Shown here: in pieces, positions 7,950 to 17,100 of the stretch
Numbering within the stretch: position 1 is the first letter of the stretch
Layout: each line of letters begins with the position of its first letter
Made by a program: the position numbers and the translations under genes
DNA from: Photobacterium marinum
GTDB taxonomy: Bacteria > Pseudomonadota > Gammaproteobacteria > Enterobacterales > Vibrionaceae
NCBI RefSeq assembly: GCF_000331515.1
Contig: NZ_AMZO01000016.1
Coordinates: forward strand, 124,001-188,000
Reading direction: 5' to 3'
Length of the DNA stretch: 64,000 bases
Notes under the pieces: generated by a model
Seen by the model: only the letters and a program-made list of their open reading frames with translations
Told to the model about the DNA's origin: nothing
Databases searched by the model: none

Positions 7950-8890
7950 GCAACGCATTCCTTATTTTCTTCCCAATTAGCGACAAAGTGATTGTCGGCA
8001 ATTTGCCGATACCCACTTACATCAGCAAGGCTGAGCGAACGGATTTTATCAGCACTTACTGAATAGTCTGGCTCAGAATCAACAAGTTGGTGAAATGGAA
8101 GATCAGGATCCGGTACGGCTGAAATTAGCAGACGAGTATATGGGTGTGTCGGGTTTCTGAGTATTGCCCGAGTATCTCCCCATTCAACGATTTTGCCCCG
8201 GTACATTACGGCGGTTTCTTCTGCAATGTAATGAGCGGTGGCTAAGTCATGGGTGATATACAAAAAGCCGATACCTTTTTGTTCTTTCATTTCCTTCATC
8301 AGATTGAGAATGCCAAGGCGAATGGAGACATCCAGCATTGATGTCGGCTCATCAGCTAGGATGACTTCTGCACCAACTGCCAGTGCGCGGGCAAGGTTGA
8401 TACGTTGGCGCTGACCGCCGCTCAGTTGATGAGGGTATTTATCGAGGTCGGAAATCGGCAGCTCGATCAGGTTCATTAACTCTTTCAGTTTTTGTGGTAG
8501 CTCTGATTTATGGCTAACCTGCTTATGGATAAGGAGCGGGCGGGTGAGGTGGTGTCGGATCGTATGGGTTGGATTGAGCGATCCGAAAGGGTCCTGGAAT
8601 ACCATTTGCACCTTGCTGCGGTAATTTAATACTTCCTTGCGTGAACTGATGTCGGCAATATTCTTGCCTTTGAACAGAATTTCACCTTCAGTCGGGCTGT
8701 GAACTTTGGTGATCAGTCTTGCACAAGTACTTTTGCCACAACCGGATTCGCCAACAAGGGCGAGTGTTCTGCCTCTATGCAGGGTAAAGCTGACGTTATT
8801 CAGTGCTCGGAATATTTCCTTTGAGCCGAAACCGCCGCCGGCTGCAAATTCCTTAGTGACGCTTTTAACTTCAATGATTGGCTGGCTCAT
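7946..8890 (-). CDS. Opp/Dpp-type ABC transporter ATP-binding protein (F-type)
   Basis: This is a nucleotide-binding subunit of the oligopeptide/dipeptide importer family (314 residues). Walker A is GESGCGKST, the Q-loop is in QMVFQDPFGSLNP, the signature is LSGGQRQRINLARALA, Walker B is VILADEPTSMLDV and the switch His is in YITHDLATAHY. The C-terminal part has the family hallmark THPYTRLLISAVPDP. The start overlaps the previous ATPase gene by 4 bases (ATGA). In usual operons of this family two ATPases follow a binding protein and two permeases; here no permease or binding-protein gene is present within the neighbouring 9 kb. Chitin-oligosaccharide importers of vibrios use ATPases of this type, but the substrate here cannot be read from the sequence. 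Confidence 0.9.
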   Translation of the reverse strand: MSQPIIEVKSVTKEFAAGGGFGSKEIFRALNNVSFTLHRGRTLALVGESGCGKSTCARLITKVHSPTEGEILFKGKNIADISSRKEVLNYRSKVQMVFQDPFGSLNPTHTIRHHLTRPLLIHKQVSHKSELPQKLKELMNLIELPISDLDKYPHQLSGGQRQRINLARALAVGAEVILADEPTSMLDVSIRLGILNLMKEMKEQKGIGFLYITHDLATAHYIAEETAVMYRGKIVEWGDTRAILRNPTHPYTRLLISAVPDPDLPFHQLVDSEPDYSVSADKIRSLSLADVSGYRQIADNHFVANWEENKECVA

Positions 8891-9729
8891 GCTGAAATAT
8901 CCTCTGTCACGCTGATGTGTTCAGCTTCTTCGTGAATGTTAGGGAATGATGCCCATAACTGTTGGGTGTATGGGTGTTGAGGATTGTTCCTGATTTCCTT
9001 TGCCTTGTTGACTTCAACAATTTCACCGTGACGCATAACAGCAATACGATCACAAAGCTGGCTCATTAGAGCGAGGTCGTGAGTGATAAACAGTACAGAG
9101 AAATCGAACTCTCTACGCAACTGGTAGATTTGTTGCAGGATTTCACGCTGCACGACGACATCAAGTGCCGTTGTCGGTTCATCCATGATGATCAGCTTAG
9201 GATTCAGACTCAGGGCAATGGCGATAACCAGTCGCTGACGCATACCACCACTGAACTGGTGTGGAAATTCAGATAATCGTTCACGAGGAATGTTGACCAG
9301 ATCAAGCAGCTTTTCAGCTCTGGCATAAGCCTCTTCATTAGTGCACCCAAGGTGATGTCGCATAACATCGGCAAATTGTTCCTTGAGCGGAAGAACCGGG
9401 TTGAGTGAGTTCATCGCACTCTGGAAAACCATTGCAATCTCTTTCCAGCGGATAACGCCCATCTCTTTTTCACTCAACTGGAGCAGGTTGGTGCCGTTGT
9501 AATTTATCTCACCGTTTGTGATCAGTGCTGGTGGCTTGTGAAGGCGGTTGATGGCAAAGGCGATAGTGCTTTTGCCGCAGCCTGACTCTCCCGCCAGACC
9601 GAATATTTCACTTTTTCCGATATCGAAGCTGACCTTTTTAACGGCCCGGAAATCTTCGTTGTCGGTAATATAGGTCACTTCCAGATCTCTAACTTTTACC
9701 AATGGATCGGGGTGATATGCCTGTTCCAT
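8887..9729 (-). CDS. Opp/Dpp-type ABC transporter ATP-binding protein (D-type)
   Basis: First gene of a three-gene leftward operon (280 residues), the D-type partner of the next ATPase. Walker A is GESGCGKST, the Q-loop is in AMVFQSAMNSLNPV, the signature is FSGGMRQRLVIAIA, Walker B is LIIMDEPTTALDV, the switch His is in LFITHDLALM, and the C-terminal family motif is NNPQHPYTQQLW. The protein is shorter than typical OppD/DppD (about 320-330 residues): it lacks most of the Cys-rich C-terminal tail that often carries an Fe-S site. The ribosome binding site GGGAGAGA lies just upstream of ATG 9729. A Fur-box-like palindrome (9762-9780) sits 33 bases before the start, suggesting iron control. Its permeases must be encoded elsewhere if it drives transport. 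Confidence 0.9.
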   Translation of the reverse strand: MEQAYHPDPLVKVRDLEVTYITDNEDFRAVKKVSFDIGKSEIFGLAGESGCGKSTIAFAINRLHKPPALITNGEINYNGTNLLQLSEKEMGVIRWKEIAMVFQSAMNSLNPVLPLKEQFADVMRHHLGCTNEEAYARAEKLLDLVNIPRERLSEFPHQFSGGMRQRLVIAIALSLNPKLIIMDEPTTALDVVVQREILQQIYQLRREFDFSVLFITHDLALMSQLCDRIAVMRHGEIVEVNKAKEIRNNPQHPYTQQLWASFPNIHEEAEHISVTEDISA

Positions 9730-9761
9730 CGTTCTCTCCCTTAAAATTCAAAATGTTAATT

Positions 9762-9780
9762 CGTAATGAAAATTATTACC
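9762..9780 (-). promoter_or_regulatory. Fur-box-like operator
   Basis: The 19 bases CGTAATGAAAATTATTACC match the classical Fur consensus GATAATGATAATCATTATC at 14 of 19 positions by hand alignment, and GTAATGA/TTATTAC form an inverted repeat with 6 of 7 pairs. It lies 33 bases upstream of the ATPase operon start. It could also act on the nhaD side, but that gene begins over 220 bases away. Confidence 0.5.
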
Positions 9781-10008
9781 ATTTGCATGTTAAGTAAAGC
9801 GAAGAGAGCCAGTAGGTGATGAAGCTTACAAAAATATATTTATCGTTTCATTATTTGCGATTTAAGGCAGTTAGTAAGCTAAAAAAACAGCTGTATGTTA
9901 ATGTTTTGTTGTTTTTCTGTTTGTTTGGTTGCTACTCTACAGATTAATAAATGTTTACAGTATGGATAGTTAGCTGGATTTTATATTTCTCAAGGAGCTG
10001 AGAGGAAA

Positions 10009-11436
10009 ATGTTTGTTAAACAGCTTGTATTTTCATTAACAGGACTAGTTGCCGCATCGCCTGTGATGGCCGTAGAGACGGGAATGGATTTAACCCAGTC
10101 AACGGTTGGTTATACCGCGTTAGTGATTTTCGGGTTAGCCTACTGCCTGGTGATGGGGGAGGAGTATTTACAGTTACGTAAATCGAAACCTGTTCTGTTA
10201 GCGGCTGGTATCATATGGCTGATGATTGGGTTCGTATTCCAGCAGCAGGGGCAGATTGATCTAGCCAAACATGCGCTTGAGCATAACCTGCTCGAATATG
10301 CGGAACTGTTGCTGTTCCTGCTGGTGGCGATGACCTATATCAATGCCATGGAAGAGCGACGGCTCTTTGATGCACTTCAATCATGGATGGTAAGCAAAGG
10401 TTTTAATTTCAGGACGCTTTTCTGGCTGACAGGTATTCTCTCATTCTTTATCTCTCCTATCGCAGATAACCTGACGACCGCGCTTTTGATGTGTGCCGTT
10501 GTGATGAAAGTCGGCGGCGATAATACCCGTTTCATAAATCTAGCTTGTATCAATATTGTAGTTGCAGCAAATGCCGGTGGAGCATTCAGTCCATTCGGAG
10601 ATATCACAACGTTGATGGTTTGGCAGGCCGGGTTAGTTAGCTTTCTGCAGTTTACCGATCTCTTCATCCCGTCATTGGTTAATTACCTTGTACCTGCTGT
10701 AATTATGTCGTTGTTTGTTCCGAAAACGCAGCCGAACACTGTGGGTGAGTATATTGAGCTCAAGCGTGGAGCTCGTAGAATTGTCGGCCTGTTCATTCTG
10801 ACGATTATGACCGCAGTAGCTTTTCATGCCTGGGTACATTTCCCGCCCGTTGTCGGCATGATGATGGGGCTGGCCTATCTACAATTCTTTAGCTTCTTTT
10901 TGGTTAAGACCTTACCACAATCGTTGGAAAAGAAACGGGCGATTGCGCGGGCCAATAAGGATGAAGCGGCTTTGGACAGGCTGGGTTCTGTGGTGCCATT
11001 TGACGTATTCAAAAGGATTTCGCATGCGGAATGGGACACCTTACTTTTCTTTTATGGCGTTGTAATGTGTGTGGGAGGCTTGAGTTTATTGGGATACCTG
11101 GGCGTAGTTTCAGAGGTGATGTACACCCAATGGAATCCGGTCTGGGCCAATATTATGGTCGGCGTGCTGTCAGCAATTGTCGATAATATCCCGGTAATGT
11201 TTGCCGTATTAACCATGGAGCCTGAGCTGAGCTTGGGTAATTGGCTATTGGTAACACTTACCGCTGGTGTGGGTGGTAGCTTGCTATCTATTGGTTCAGC
11301 AGCAGGTGTGGCTTTAATGGGGGCGGCTCATGGAAAGTACACCTTTTTTGGTCACTTGAAGTGGATGCCTGTGATTGCTTTAGGTTATGTAGCAAGCATT
11401 GTGTGCCACTTATATCTGAATGGCAGTTTGTTTTAA
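10009..11436 (+). CDS. nhaD: Na+/H+ antiporter NhaD
   Basis: An inner-membrane antiporter (475 residues, about the length of Vibrio NhaD) that expels Na+ or Li+ in exchange for protons, important for salt and alkali tolerance in marine bacteria. The N-terminus looks like a cleavable signal (LVAASPVMAVE), as in other NhaD proteins, followed by about 12 hydrophobic helices. Characteristic polar motifs inside helices are seen: SPIADNLTTALLM, ANAGGAFSPFGDITTLM and SAIVDNIPVMFAVL, whose Asp, Asn and Ser/Thr residues match the ion-site motifs of the family. AAGGAGCTGAGAGG precedes the ATG. The gene is monocistronic and divergent from the ATPase operon. No riboswitch or NhaR-like regulator is evident nearby. 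Confidence 0.95.
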   Translation: MFVKQLVFSLTGLVAASPVMAVETGMDLTQSTVGYTALVIFGLAYCLVMGEEYLQLRKSKPVLLAAGIIWLMIGFVFQQQGQIDLAKHALEHNLLEYAELLLFLLVAMTYINAMEERRLFDALQSWMVSKGFNFRTLFWLTGILSFFISPIADNLTTALLMCAVVMKVGGDNTRFINLACINIVVAANAGGAFSPFGDITTLMVWQAGLVSFLQFTDLFIPSLVNYLVPAVIMSLFVPKTQPNTVGEYIELKRGARRIVGLFILTIMTAVAFHAWVHFPPVVGMMMGLAYLQFFSFFLVKTLPQSLEKKRAIARANKDEAALDRLGSVVPFDVFKRISHAEWDTLLFFYGVVMCVGGLSLLGYLGVVSEVMYTQWNPVWANIMVGVLSAIVDNIPVMFAVLTMEPELSLGNWLLVTLTAGVGGSLLSIGSAAGVALMGAAHGKYTFFGHLKWMPVIALGYVASIVCHLYLNGSLF

Positions 11437-11536
11437 TCCATACTGCTAATTATTGATAAGTCACTATGTTAATTTGCCCCTTTTTGATGTTCATTTGTAC
11501 AATTTTAAGGAAGGATGACGAAAAAAGGGGTCGCAA

Positions 11537-12187
11537 ATGCAAATAAGAAAATGGATTTTTTCTGGTGTTTTTTTGCTGTGCCCGTTGCCACAGGCGATGG
11601 CGGAAGGTGATGACTCGATTTTCAGGACTCCATCGGTAAAGCTGAGCATAGTAAAGAGTACCGGTAATACAAAAGTCTCCAGTAAGGGGCAGTTTGATGA
11701 TGTTCCTTTCAATTCTTCAAACCTGATCACCCCGGTTCTCACACTTATCCAGCCTCCAGCATACTTTTCTGATGATACAAGGTGGGGTTATCACACTGAG
11801 CTCAGTACCACTTACTTTGAGCTCGATTATGACAAAGATGATAAGCGTTATCGGGATGGTGACTTTGAGGGGATTTCATTCTCACTGACACCGGTTTTGT
11901 TTTATCAATGGGGAGATAAGACTTTGTGCGGGCACTGTAAAAGTTCTCGTCTTGAGTTTGGTGTCGGTTTGAATTATTTGAATGCTGAAGGTGACTTGGT
12001 AACCGATCAAGGTGAAGAGGTTATTTTTGACAGTACCGGATTTGGTTTTAATTCCCATATCGGGTTTGTAGTGAATTATAAACAGTGGGAGCTTTCTTTA
12101 CGTTATGTTGCTCCGACCCGTATTGACGAGCAAGATGTTGATGTGAGGCACGCGCTGTCTTCGATTGGGTTGGGTTATCGGTTTTGA
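11537..12187 (+). CDS. Putative small outer-membrane beta-barrel protein
   Basis: The protein has 216 residues with an N-terminal signal peptide (cleavage near AMAEG, about residue 22). The mature part is made of alternating amphipathic strands rich in Tyr, Phe, Gly and Asp (TRWGYHTELSTTYFELDYD, GFGFNSHIGFVVNYKQWELSL) and ends in LSSIGLGYRF, with the terminal Phe typical of outer-membrane barrels recognised by BamA. A CGHCKSS segment in a predicted loop holds two close cysteines. The ligand and function are unknown; an 8-strand barrel is likely from the size. It follows nhaD by 100 bases and could be cotranscribed, as no clear terminator separates them. Confidence 0.7.
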   Translation: MQIRKWIFSGVFLLCPLPQAMAEGDDSIFRTPSVKLSIVKSTGNTKVSSKGQFDDVPFNSSNLITPVLTLIQPPAYFSDDTRWGYHTELSTTYFELDYDKDDKRYRDGDFEGISFSLTPVLFYQWGDKTLCGHCKSSRLEFGVGLNYLNAEGDLVTDQGEEVIFDSTGFGFNSHIGFVVNYKQWELSLRYVAPTRIDEQDVDVRHALSSIGLGYRF

Positions 12188-12246
12188 AAATCCTTGGTAT
12201 CAGCTTAAAAATGGTCACTGTTTTAAACATGATTGGCTGCGCGGAA

Positions 12247-12297
12247 AGAGTATTGAAGAACTATTCACCCATTAGCATAAAGTGGGAATAATACTCT
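12247..12297. repeat. Inverted repeat forming a long hairpin
   Basis: AGAGTATT (12247-12254) pairs with AATACTCT (12290-12297), and inside it ATTC (12263-12266) pairs with GAAT (12286-12289). There is no T-run behind it, so a simple intrinsic terminator is unlikely. It may be a 3' end structure of the barrel mRNA or an operator for the next gene. Confidence 0.4.
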
Positions 12298-12410
12298 GAT
12301 CTATATCAAACAAAATGTTGGATAATTGTGTTGTTTTTGTGAATCCTTATCTGCGGCCTCTTATATTAGCTAAACTAAAGTTGATGGTGGGTTAAGATGG
12401 GAGGCAGAGT

Positions 12411-12713
12411 ATGTTAGCTGTTCATCGGCAATTTATCTTGCCAGGTCATAGAGGACTACATGCAGATGTAACAGTTATTCCTACAGGGGAGTTGGAAGTC
12501 AATATTAAGGAGAAAAATAATAGTTTGAAAGCTGAGTTCGAAGATTTGTACTTCTTTTCAAGTGGTAAAGCGACAGATATCGTATGTCGTGATCCGGTAA
12601 GTCATGATGAGGTTCGCTGGCAGCTTCACATGGCAAGTGATGATGCCAGAGAACTAGCAAAAATGATTGAGTCCGCAGAAGAAGAATTTGAAATATTAAT
12701 GCGAGACTTGTAA
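12411..12713 (+). CDS. Hypothetical protein, 100 residues
   Basis: A small, soluble, acidic protein that I do not recognise. The first 60 residues look beta-rich (LHADVTVIPTGELEVNIKE, ELEVNIKEKNNS) and the last 30 form a charged helix (DDARELAKMIESAEEEFEIL). There is no signal peptide or membrane segment. A good ribosome binding site (GGGAGG) lies seven bases before the ATG, and a strong terminator (12757-12779) follows, so a separate small transcription unit is likely. Confidence 0.65.
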   Translation: MLAVHRQFILPGHRGLHADVTVIPTGELEVNIKEKNNSLKAEFEDLYFFSSGKATDIVCRDPVSHDEVRWQLHMASDDARELAKMIESAEEEFEILMRDL

Positions 12714-12756
12714 TAAATCTAACTGGTTGGTTAGCATCTGCGTGCAGTAATAAGTC

Positions 12757-12779
12757 AAAGCCTTGCTTAGCAAGGCTTT
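12757..12779. terminator. Strong hairpin terminator, probably bidirectional
   Basis: AAAGCCTTGC and GCAAGGCTTT form a perfect 10-bp stem with a 3-base loop between two convergent genes. The flank on the plus side is GTTGTTCTG and on the minus side GACTTATT, so the U-tracts are weak in both directions. Confidence 0.7.
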
Positions 12780-12815
12780 GTTGTTCTGACGGTTTAAATT
12801 TGTTGTTTTAGCTGT

Positions 12816-13694
12816 TTAAAACAGCTTTTTGATTAGACCGACAAAATACTCATAGCGTTTGGGTAAAGGCCGATGTTTTTTTGTGATGAGGTAGAGTTCT
12901 TCGCTTACAGTCTCCGTAGTTGTAACAACAGAGATTTTGTTTTGATGGGGAAAGCTACTCACTGTTTTTTCAGGCAATACGGTAAAGCCTAATCCTTGTG
13001 AGACCGGAAGCAAAATCTGGTTCAGCTGGTTGATATAACCCGCTATTTTCACCGAAGAAATATTATGTAATGCTTCATTATAGTTAGCTGTGAACATCTG
13101 CTTTAAATAGTGCTCTCCATCCGGGTGATTGATAAATCCGAGTTGTTGAAGCCGCTCAAGACTGACATCTTCTTTAGCAAATGATGATGGTGCAACCAGA
13201 CAAAGTGTTTCCTGTCCAATAAGTATTTGCTTAATGTCGTCTGATTCTACTTCTCTGGTGACAATTCCGACTTCGATCTCGTTCGCCTTCAAGTTTTCAA
13301 TAATGCGTTTATTCGGTGCGGCTTCTAGCTTAATAGTAAGATCGGGGTGTGCTTTCTGATAGTCGAGAAAATGGGGATATAAGAATGTAGCTAGAGAGCC
13401 AGAACAGGCAAATCGGCATTCACCGCTATACGGGTCATCATTTTGTAACTGATGAAACAGCTCTGATTCTTCTTTTTGCTGACGGCAGCCATAGTGATAA
13501 AGGGTTTCACCGGCTTGAGTCAGCTCAAATCGCTTACCGTACCTTTGGAGTAGTGGGGTACCAGCCTGCTCTTCCAGTTTCTTAATATGTTGGCTCACAC
13601 CTGGTTGGGTCATGAATAGTTTTTCGGCAGTCTGGGTAAAATGGCCGACTTCTACCAGGGTTATAAAGGTTTGAAGCCATTGTGTATTAATCAT
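12816..13694 (-). CDS. LysR-family transcriptional regulator
   Basis: A LysR-type regulator of 292 residues. The winged helix-turn-helix occupies residues 1-60 (WLQTFITLVEVGHFTQTAEKL, QPGVSQHIKKLEEQAG), followed by a linker helix and a two-lobe effector domain (about 90-292, with SGECRFACSGSLATFLYPHF and VSQGLGFTVLPE). The frame extends back to a TTG at 13712, but ATG 13694 gives the usual LysR N-terminus MINTQWLQTF and is preferred. LysR genes often control a divergent neighbour; here that would be the pullulanase gene, 421 bases away, but no proof of a link is visible. The ligand is unknown. Confidence 0.88.
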   Translation of the reverse strand: MINTQWLQTFITLVEVGHFTQTAEKLFMTQPGVSQHIKKLEEQAGTPLLQRYGKRFELTQAGETLYHYGCRQQKEESELFHQLQNDDPYSGECRFACSGSLATFLYPHFLDYQKAHPDLTIKLEAAPNKRIIENLKANEIEVGIVTREVESDDIKQILIGQETLCLVAPSSFAKEDVSLERLQQLGFINHPDGEHYLKQMFTANYNEALHNISSVKIAGYINQLNQILLPVSQGLGFTVLPEKTVSSFPHQNKISVVTTTETVSEELYLITKKHRPLPKRYEYFVGLIKKLF

Positions 13695-14115
13695 CGTTGG
13701 CCCGATAAGCAAGGATTATTAGTGAATATCATATTAGATCAATTGATCTTTTCAATAATCACTGTGCTTTTTGTTTGAGCCCGATTCTTGATTAAAAGAT
13801 TCAGAATGGAGCTTTGGGTACCAGTCTCTCTATACCCGTTGGTATGAAATTATTCAGCAAAAAGAACTGGGGGGGCATATTATTTCTTAATGATTTGAGC
13901 TGTATAACATTTCGTGCATTAATGACGGATATATTAACACTATACAAACAGTGACTTAGTACTGAAATGTAATTAAATCCCGTTATTAATTTACTAATCA
14001 AGTGCTTACTGTCACAGTTTGTAGTGCATAAGCTCGATTATCTTCTCTCGCCATAACAATAAAACTCTAATTTTCACTTCCCCCCGATAAATTATGAGTG
14101 TTCAAGGAAAGAGAC
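13695..14115. other. Divergent intergenic region between lysR and pullulanase genes
   Basis: AT-rich with several short palindromes (for example GGGTA...TACCC near 13815-13838). A GGGGGAAGTG on the minus strand (14074-14083) is only a poor match to the MalT box, the activator site in front of enteric pullulanase genes. No convincing coding frame was seen. Confidence 0.3.
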
Positions 14116-17100
14116 GTGAATTTTAAATTGTCTACGATAGCTAAAGTAATTATTCCTCTGTGTTCTGCTGTTGCGGTTGTTGGATGTAATGGTGATGATG
14201 CATCACCAACAAACAAAACTGATGGTAACGGGAAACTGGTCACAATATCTAAAAATCAGGCTGCCATTTATTTTAAGCTCAAAGACCAAGCGGTGACCTC
14301 TAAGGCTGCAACAAATCAGTATGAAGGTTATAGCTTGCATATTTGGAATGATGATACATGTGGTAGCTATGATGGTGAAGATACTGACTGGAATAAGGGG
14401 CTTCCGTTAAGTGGGGTTGATGAAGAGCAGGGCGCTTATTGGATTATTGATCTCAAAGAAGATACAACACAGTGTGTTAACTTTATTCCTAGAGATTCGA
14501 AGCTTAATAAGCCACTGGGTGATTTTAATGCGAAACTGGATTTAAATCAGGTTCACAATCAGGGTAATTACGTATTTACCAAAGAAGGTGTTCCTGCTGT
14601 TTTTCCTGAGCTCATACCAGCATTGGCAAATAATACCTCGCGTATTTATATCAACCTCGATGATGGTGACTATTCTGACATAACTTTGCATGTTTGGAAT
14701 AATGAGAAATGTAGTGGCTATGCTGGAGCAGATACCGGTTGGGGCACTGGATTACCTGTTACTGGGATTAGTGAAACCTATGGGGCTTATTGGGATTTGG
14801 CAACCAATAATCACGAAAGTCACTGTATCAACTTTATACCTCATATAGGTGATAGTAAGCCGTTAGTATCTGATACAGTTTTAGATATTAGTAAAGCGAG
14901 TGTCATCGCGGATTCTGCTTTTACATTTGAGGGAAGTTCAACGGTTTATTATCAACCAATGGCGAAACAACCACAGGCTCAGTTAAGTGGAGCATCTGCC
15001 CATTGGCTAACGAGTAACATTTTAGCATTGCCATCAGGAGCCGCTAAGGTTGAACTCATTTATGCCCGAGATGCAGGTATCCAATTCGACAGTAAAAAAC
15101 TCGCTTTTACTGAGGTTGATAAAGTTATTACGGCTAAACGCTCATCAGATAAATCTTGGAGCAATAAATATAGATACTTGAAGGAGTATGATAGCTGGGA
15201 ATTGGACTTTGAAGACGCAAAAATAACAGCGAAAGAGCTGCTGAAAGGTCAACTCTATGCAGCATCATACGATGCCAGTGGTAAATTAATCTCTGCGACG
15301 CAGGTACAGCCTGCTGGGGCGCTTGATGATATTTATGCTGCTACTGCTGACGACCTTAACTATGGTGCGATTGTAAGTGACTCTGATGTGACTTTCCGGG
15401 TTTGGGCACCGACAGCACGGTCAGTTTCTGTTGTGAAGTATTCACAACAGAAAAATATGGTTGAAAGTTTGCCGATGACTTTTGATGAGCAAAGTGGCTC
15501 GTGGAGTTTGAATACAGGTAAACTCAAGGCAAATGACTATTATCGCTACAAAATTAATGTGTACCATCCGGCAGTTAAAGAGATGCGGGAATATGAAGTG
15601 ACAGATCCGTATTCACTTAGTCTGTCAATGAATTCAGAATTCAGTCAGGTTGTGGATCTAAATGATTCATCGCTAAAGCCTGATGGTTGGGATGCATTGA
15701 AGCGTCCGGTTAAACAGGACAACCCTGCTGAGTTTGTGATTTATGAATCACATGTGCGTGATTTTTCAGCTTTGGATCAATCAACACCTGTCGATTTACG
15801 TGGCAAATATGGAGCCTTTACACAATCAGATGCTGCTCCGGTTAAACATTTAAAATCGCTTAAAGCTAGTGGTGTTACTCACCTGCATTTATTACCGTTC
15901 TTTGATATCGCAACTATTAATGAAGATCCGGCAAAAGTTGCCGAAATTGATCAGCCTTTTAGTAAGTTGTGTGATGTGAACTCCGGTGTTAAAGAGTCAC
16001 GTTTCAAACAGTATTGCTCTTCAGAAAAGACAATTGCTGATGTATTAGAAACTATTAAGGCTGACGATAGTCCATCCAATCCGGTTGTTCAGGAACTGAA
16101 CCGTTTTGTGTCACAAACTGATGGCTTTAACTGGGGCTATGATCCGTTCCACTATACTGTGCCGGAAGGCTCTTACTCAACAAATGCAGATGGTACTAAG
16201 CGTATTCTTGAACTTCGTGAAGCGATTAAGGCAGTGAAGGAAAATGTTGGTATGAACGTGGTTATGGATGTTGTTTATAACCATACCAACTCTGCAGGAC
16301 CTGATTCGAAGACCTCTATTCTGGATAAAATTGTACCTTGGTACTACAACCGTTTGGATGGAGTGACTGGTGGAGTGAAGAACTCTACTTGTTGCTCTAA
16401 TACTGCACCAGAGCATGCAATGATGGAGAAATTGATTACTGATTCATTGGTAGTCTGGGCTCGTGAGTATAAGGTAGATTCATTCCGTTTTGACCTAATG
16501 GGTCATCACCCGTTGTTACAAATTCAGCACTCTCTGGAAGCGGTCAAGAAAGTTGATCCAAATACTTACTTCTACGGTGAAGGCTGGAACTTCGGTGAAG
16601 TAGCGAATGATGCTTTGTTTAAGCAAGCGACTCAGAAAAATCTAGCAGGAACAGGTATTGGTAGTTACTCTGACCGCCTTCGCGATGCAGTTCGCGGTGG
16701 TACTCCCTTTGATGACAAAGATAATATTCGCAAGAATCAAGGCTTTGGTAACGGCGCTTATGCTCTGAAAAATGATATTTCTGAAACGAGTAAAGCCGAC
16801 GCATTGCATAATGCAGATATCGTACGGTTAGGCATGGCCGGTAACCTTAAAGATTTTGTTTTAATTGATTCCTTGGGAACTGCGAAACGTGGTGATCAAA
16901 TCGACTATAACGGTCAGTCGGCTGGCTACGCGACAGATCCAACAGAAGTTTTGAACTATGTTTCTAAGCACGATAACCAAACGCTTTGGGATAATAACCA
17001 ATACAAGATTGGTTATGCTGTTAAGACAGAAGATCGTGTTCGTATGCAAGCCATATCACTGGCAACGGTTATGTTAGGTCAAGGTGTTCCATTTACTCAG

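Noticed and set aside
13801..14001. 66-codon minus-strand frame between lysR and pulA
   Set aside because: No ribosome binding site and no recognisable features; overlaps the likely promoter region.
14074..14083. MalT-box-like GGGGGAAGTG before pulA
   Set aside because: Only about seven of ten positions agree and there is one copy; MalT promoters usually have several boxes.
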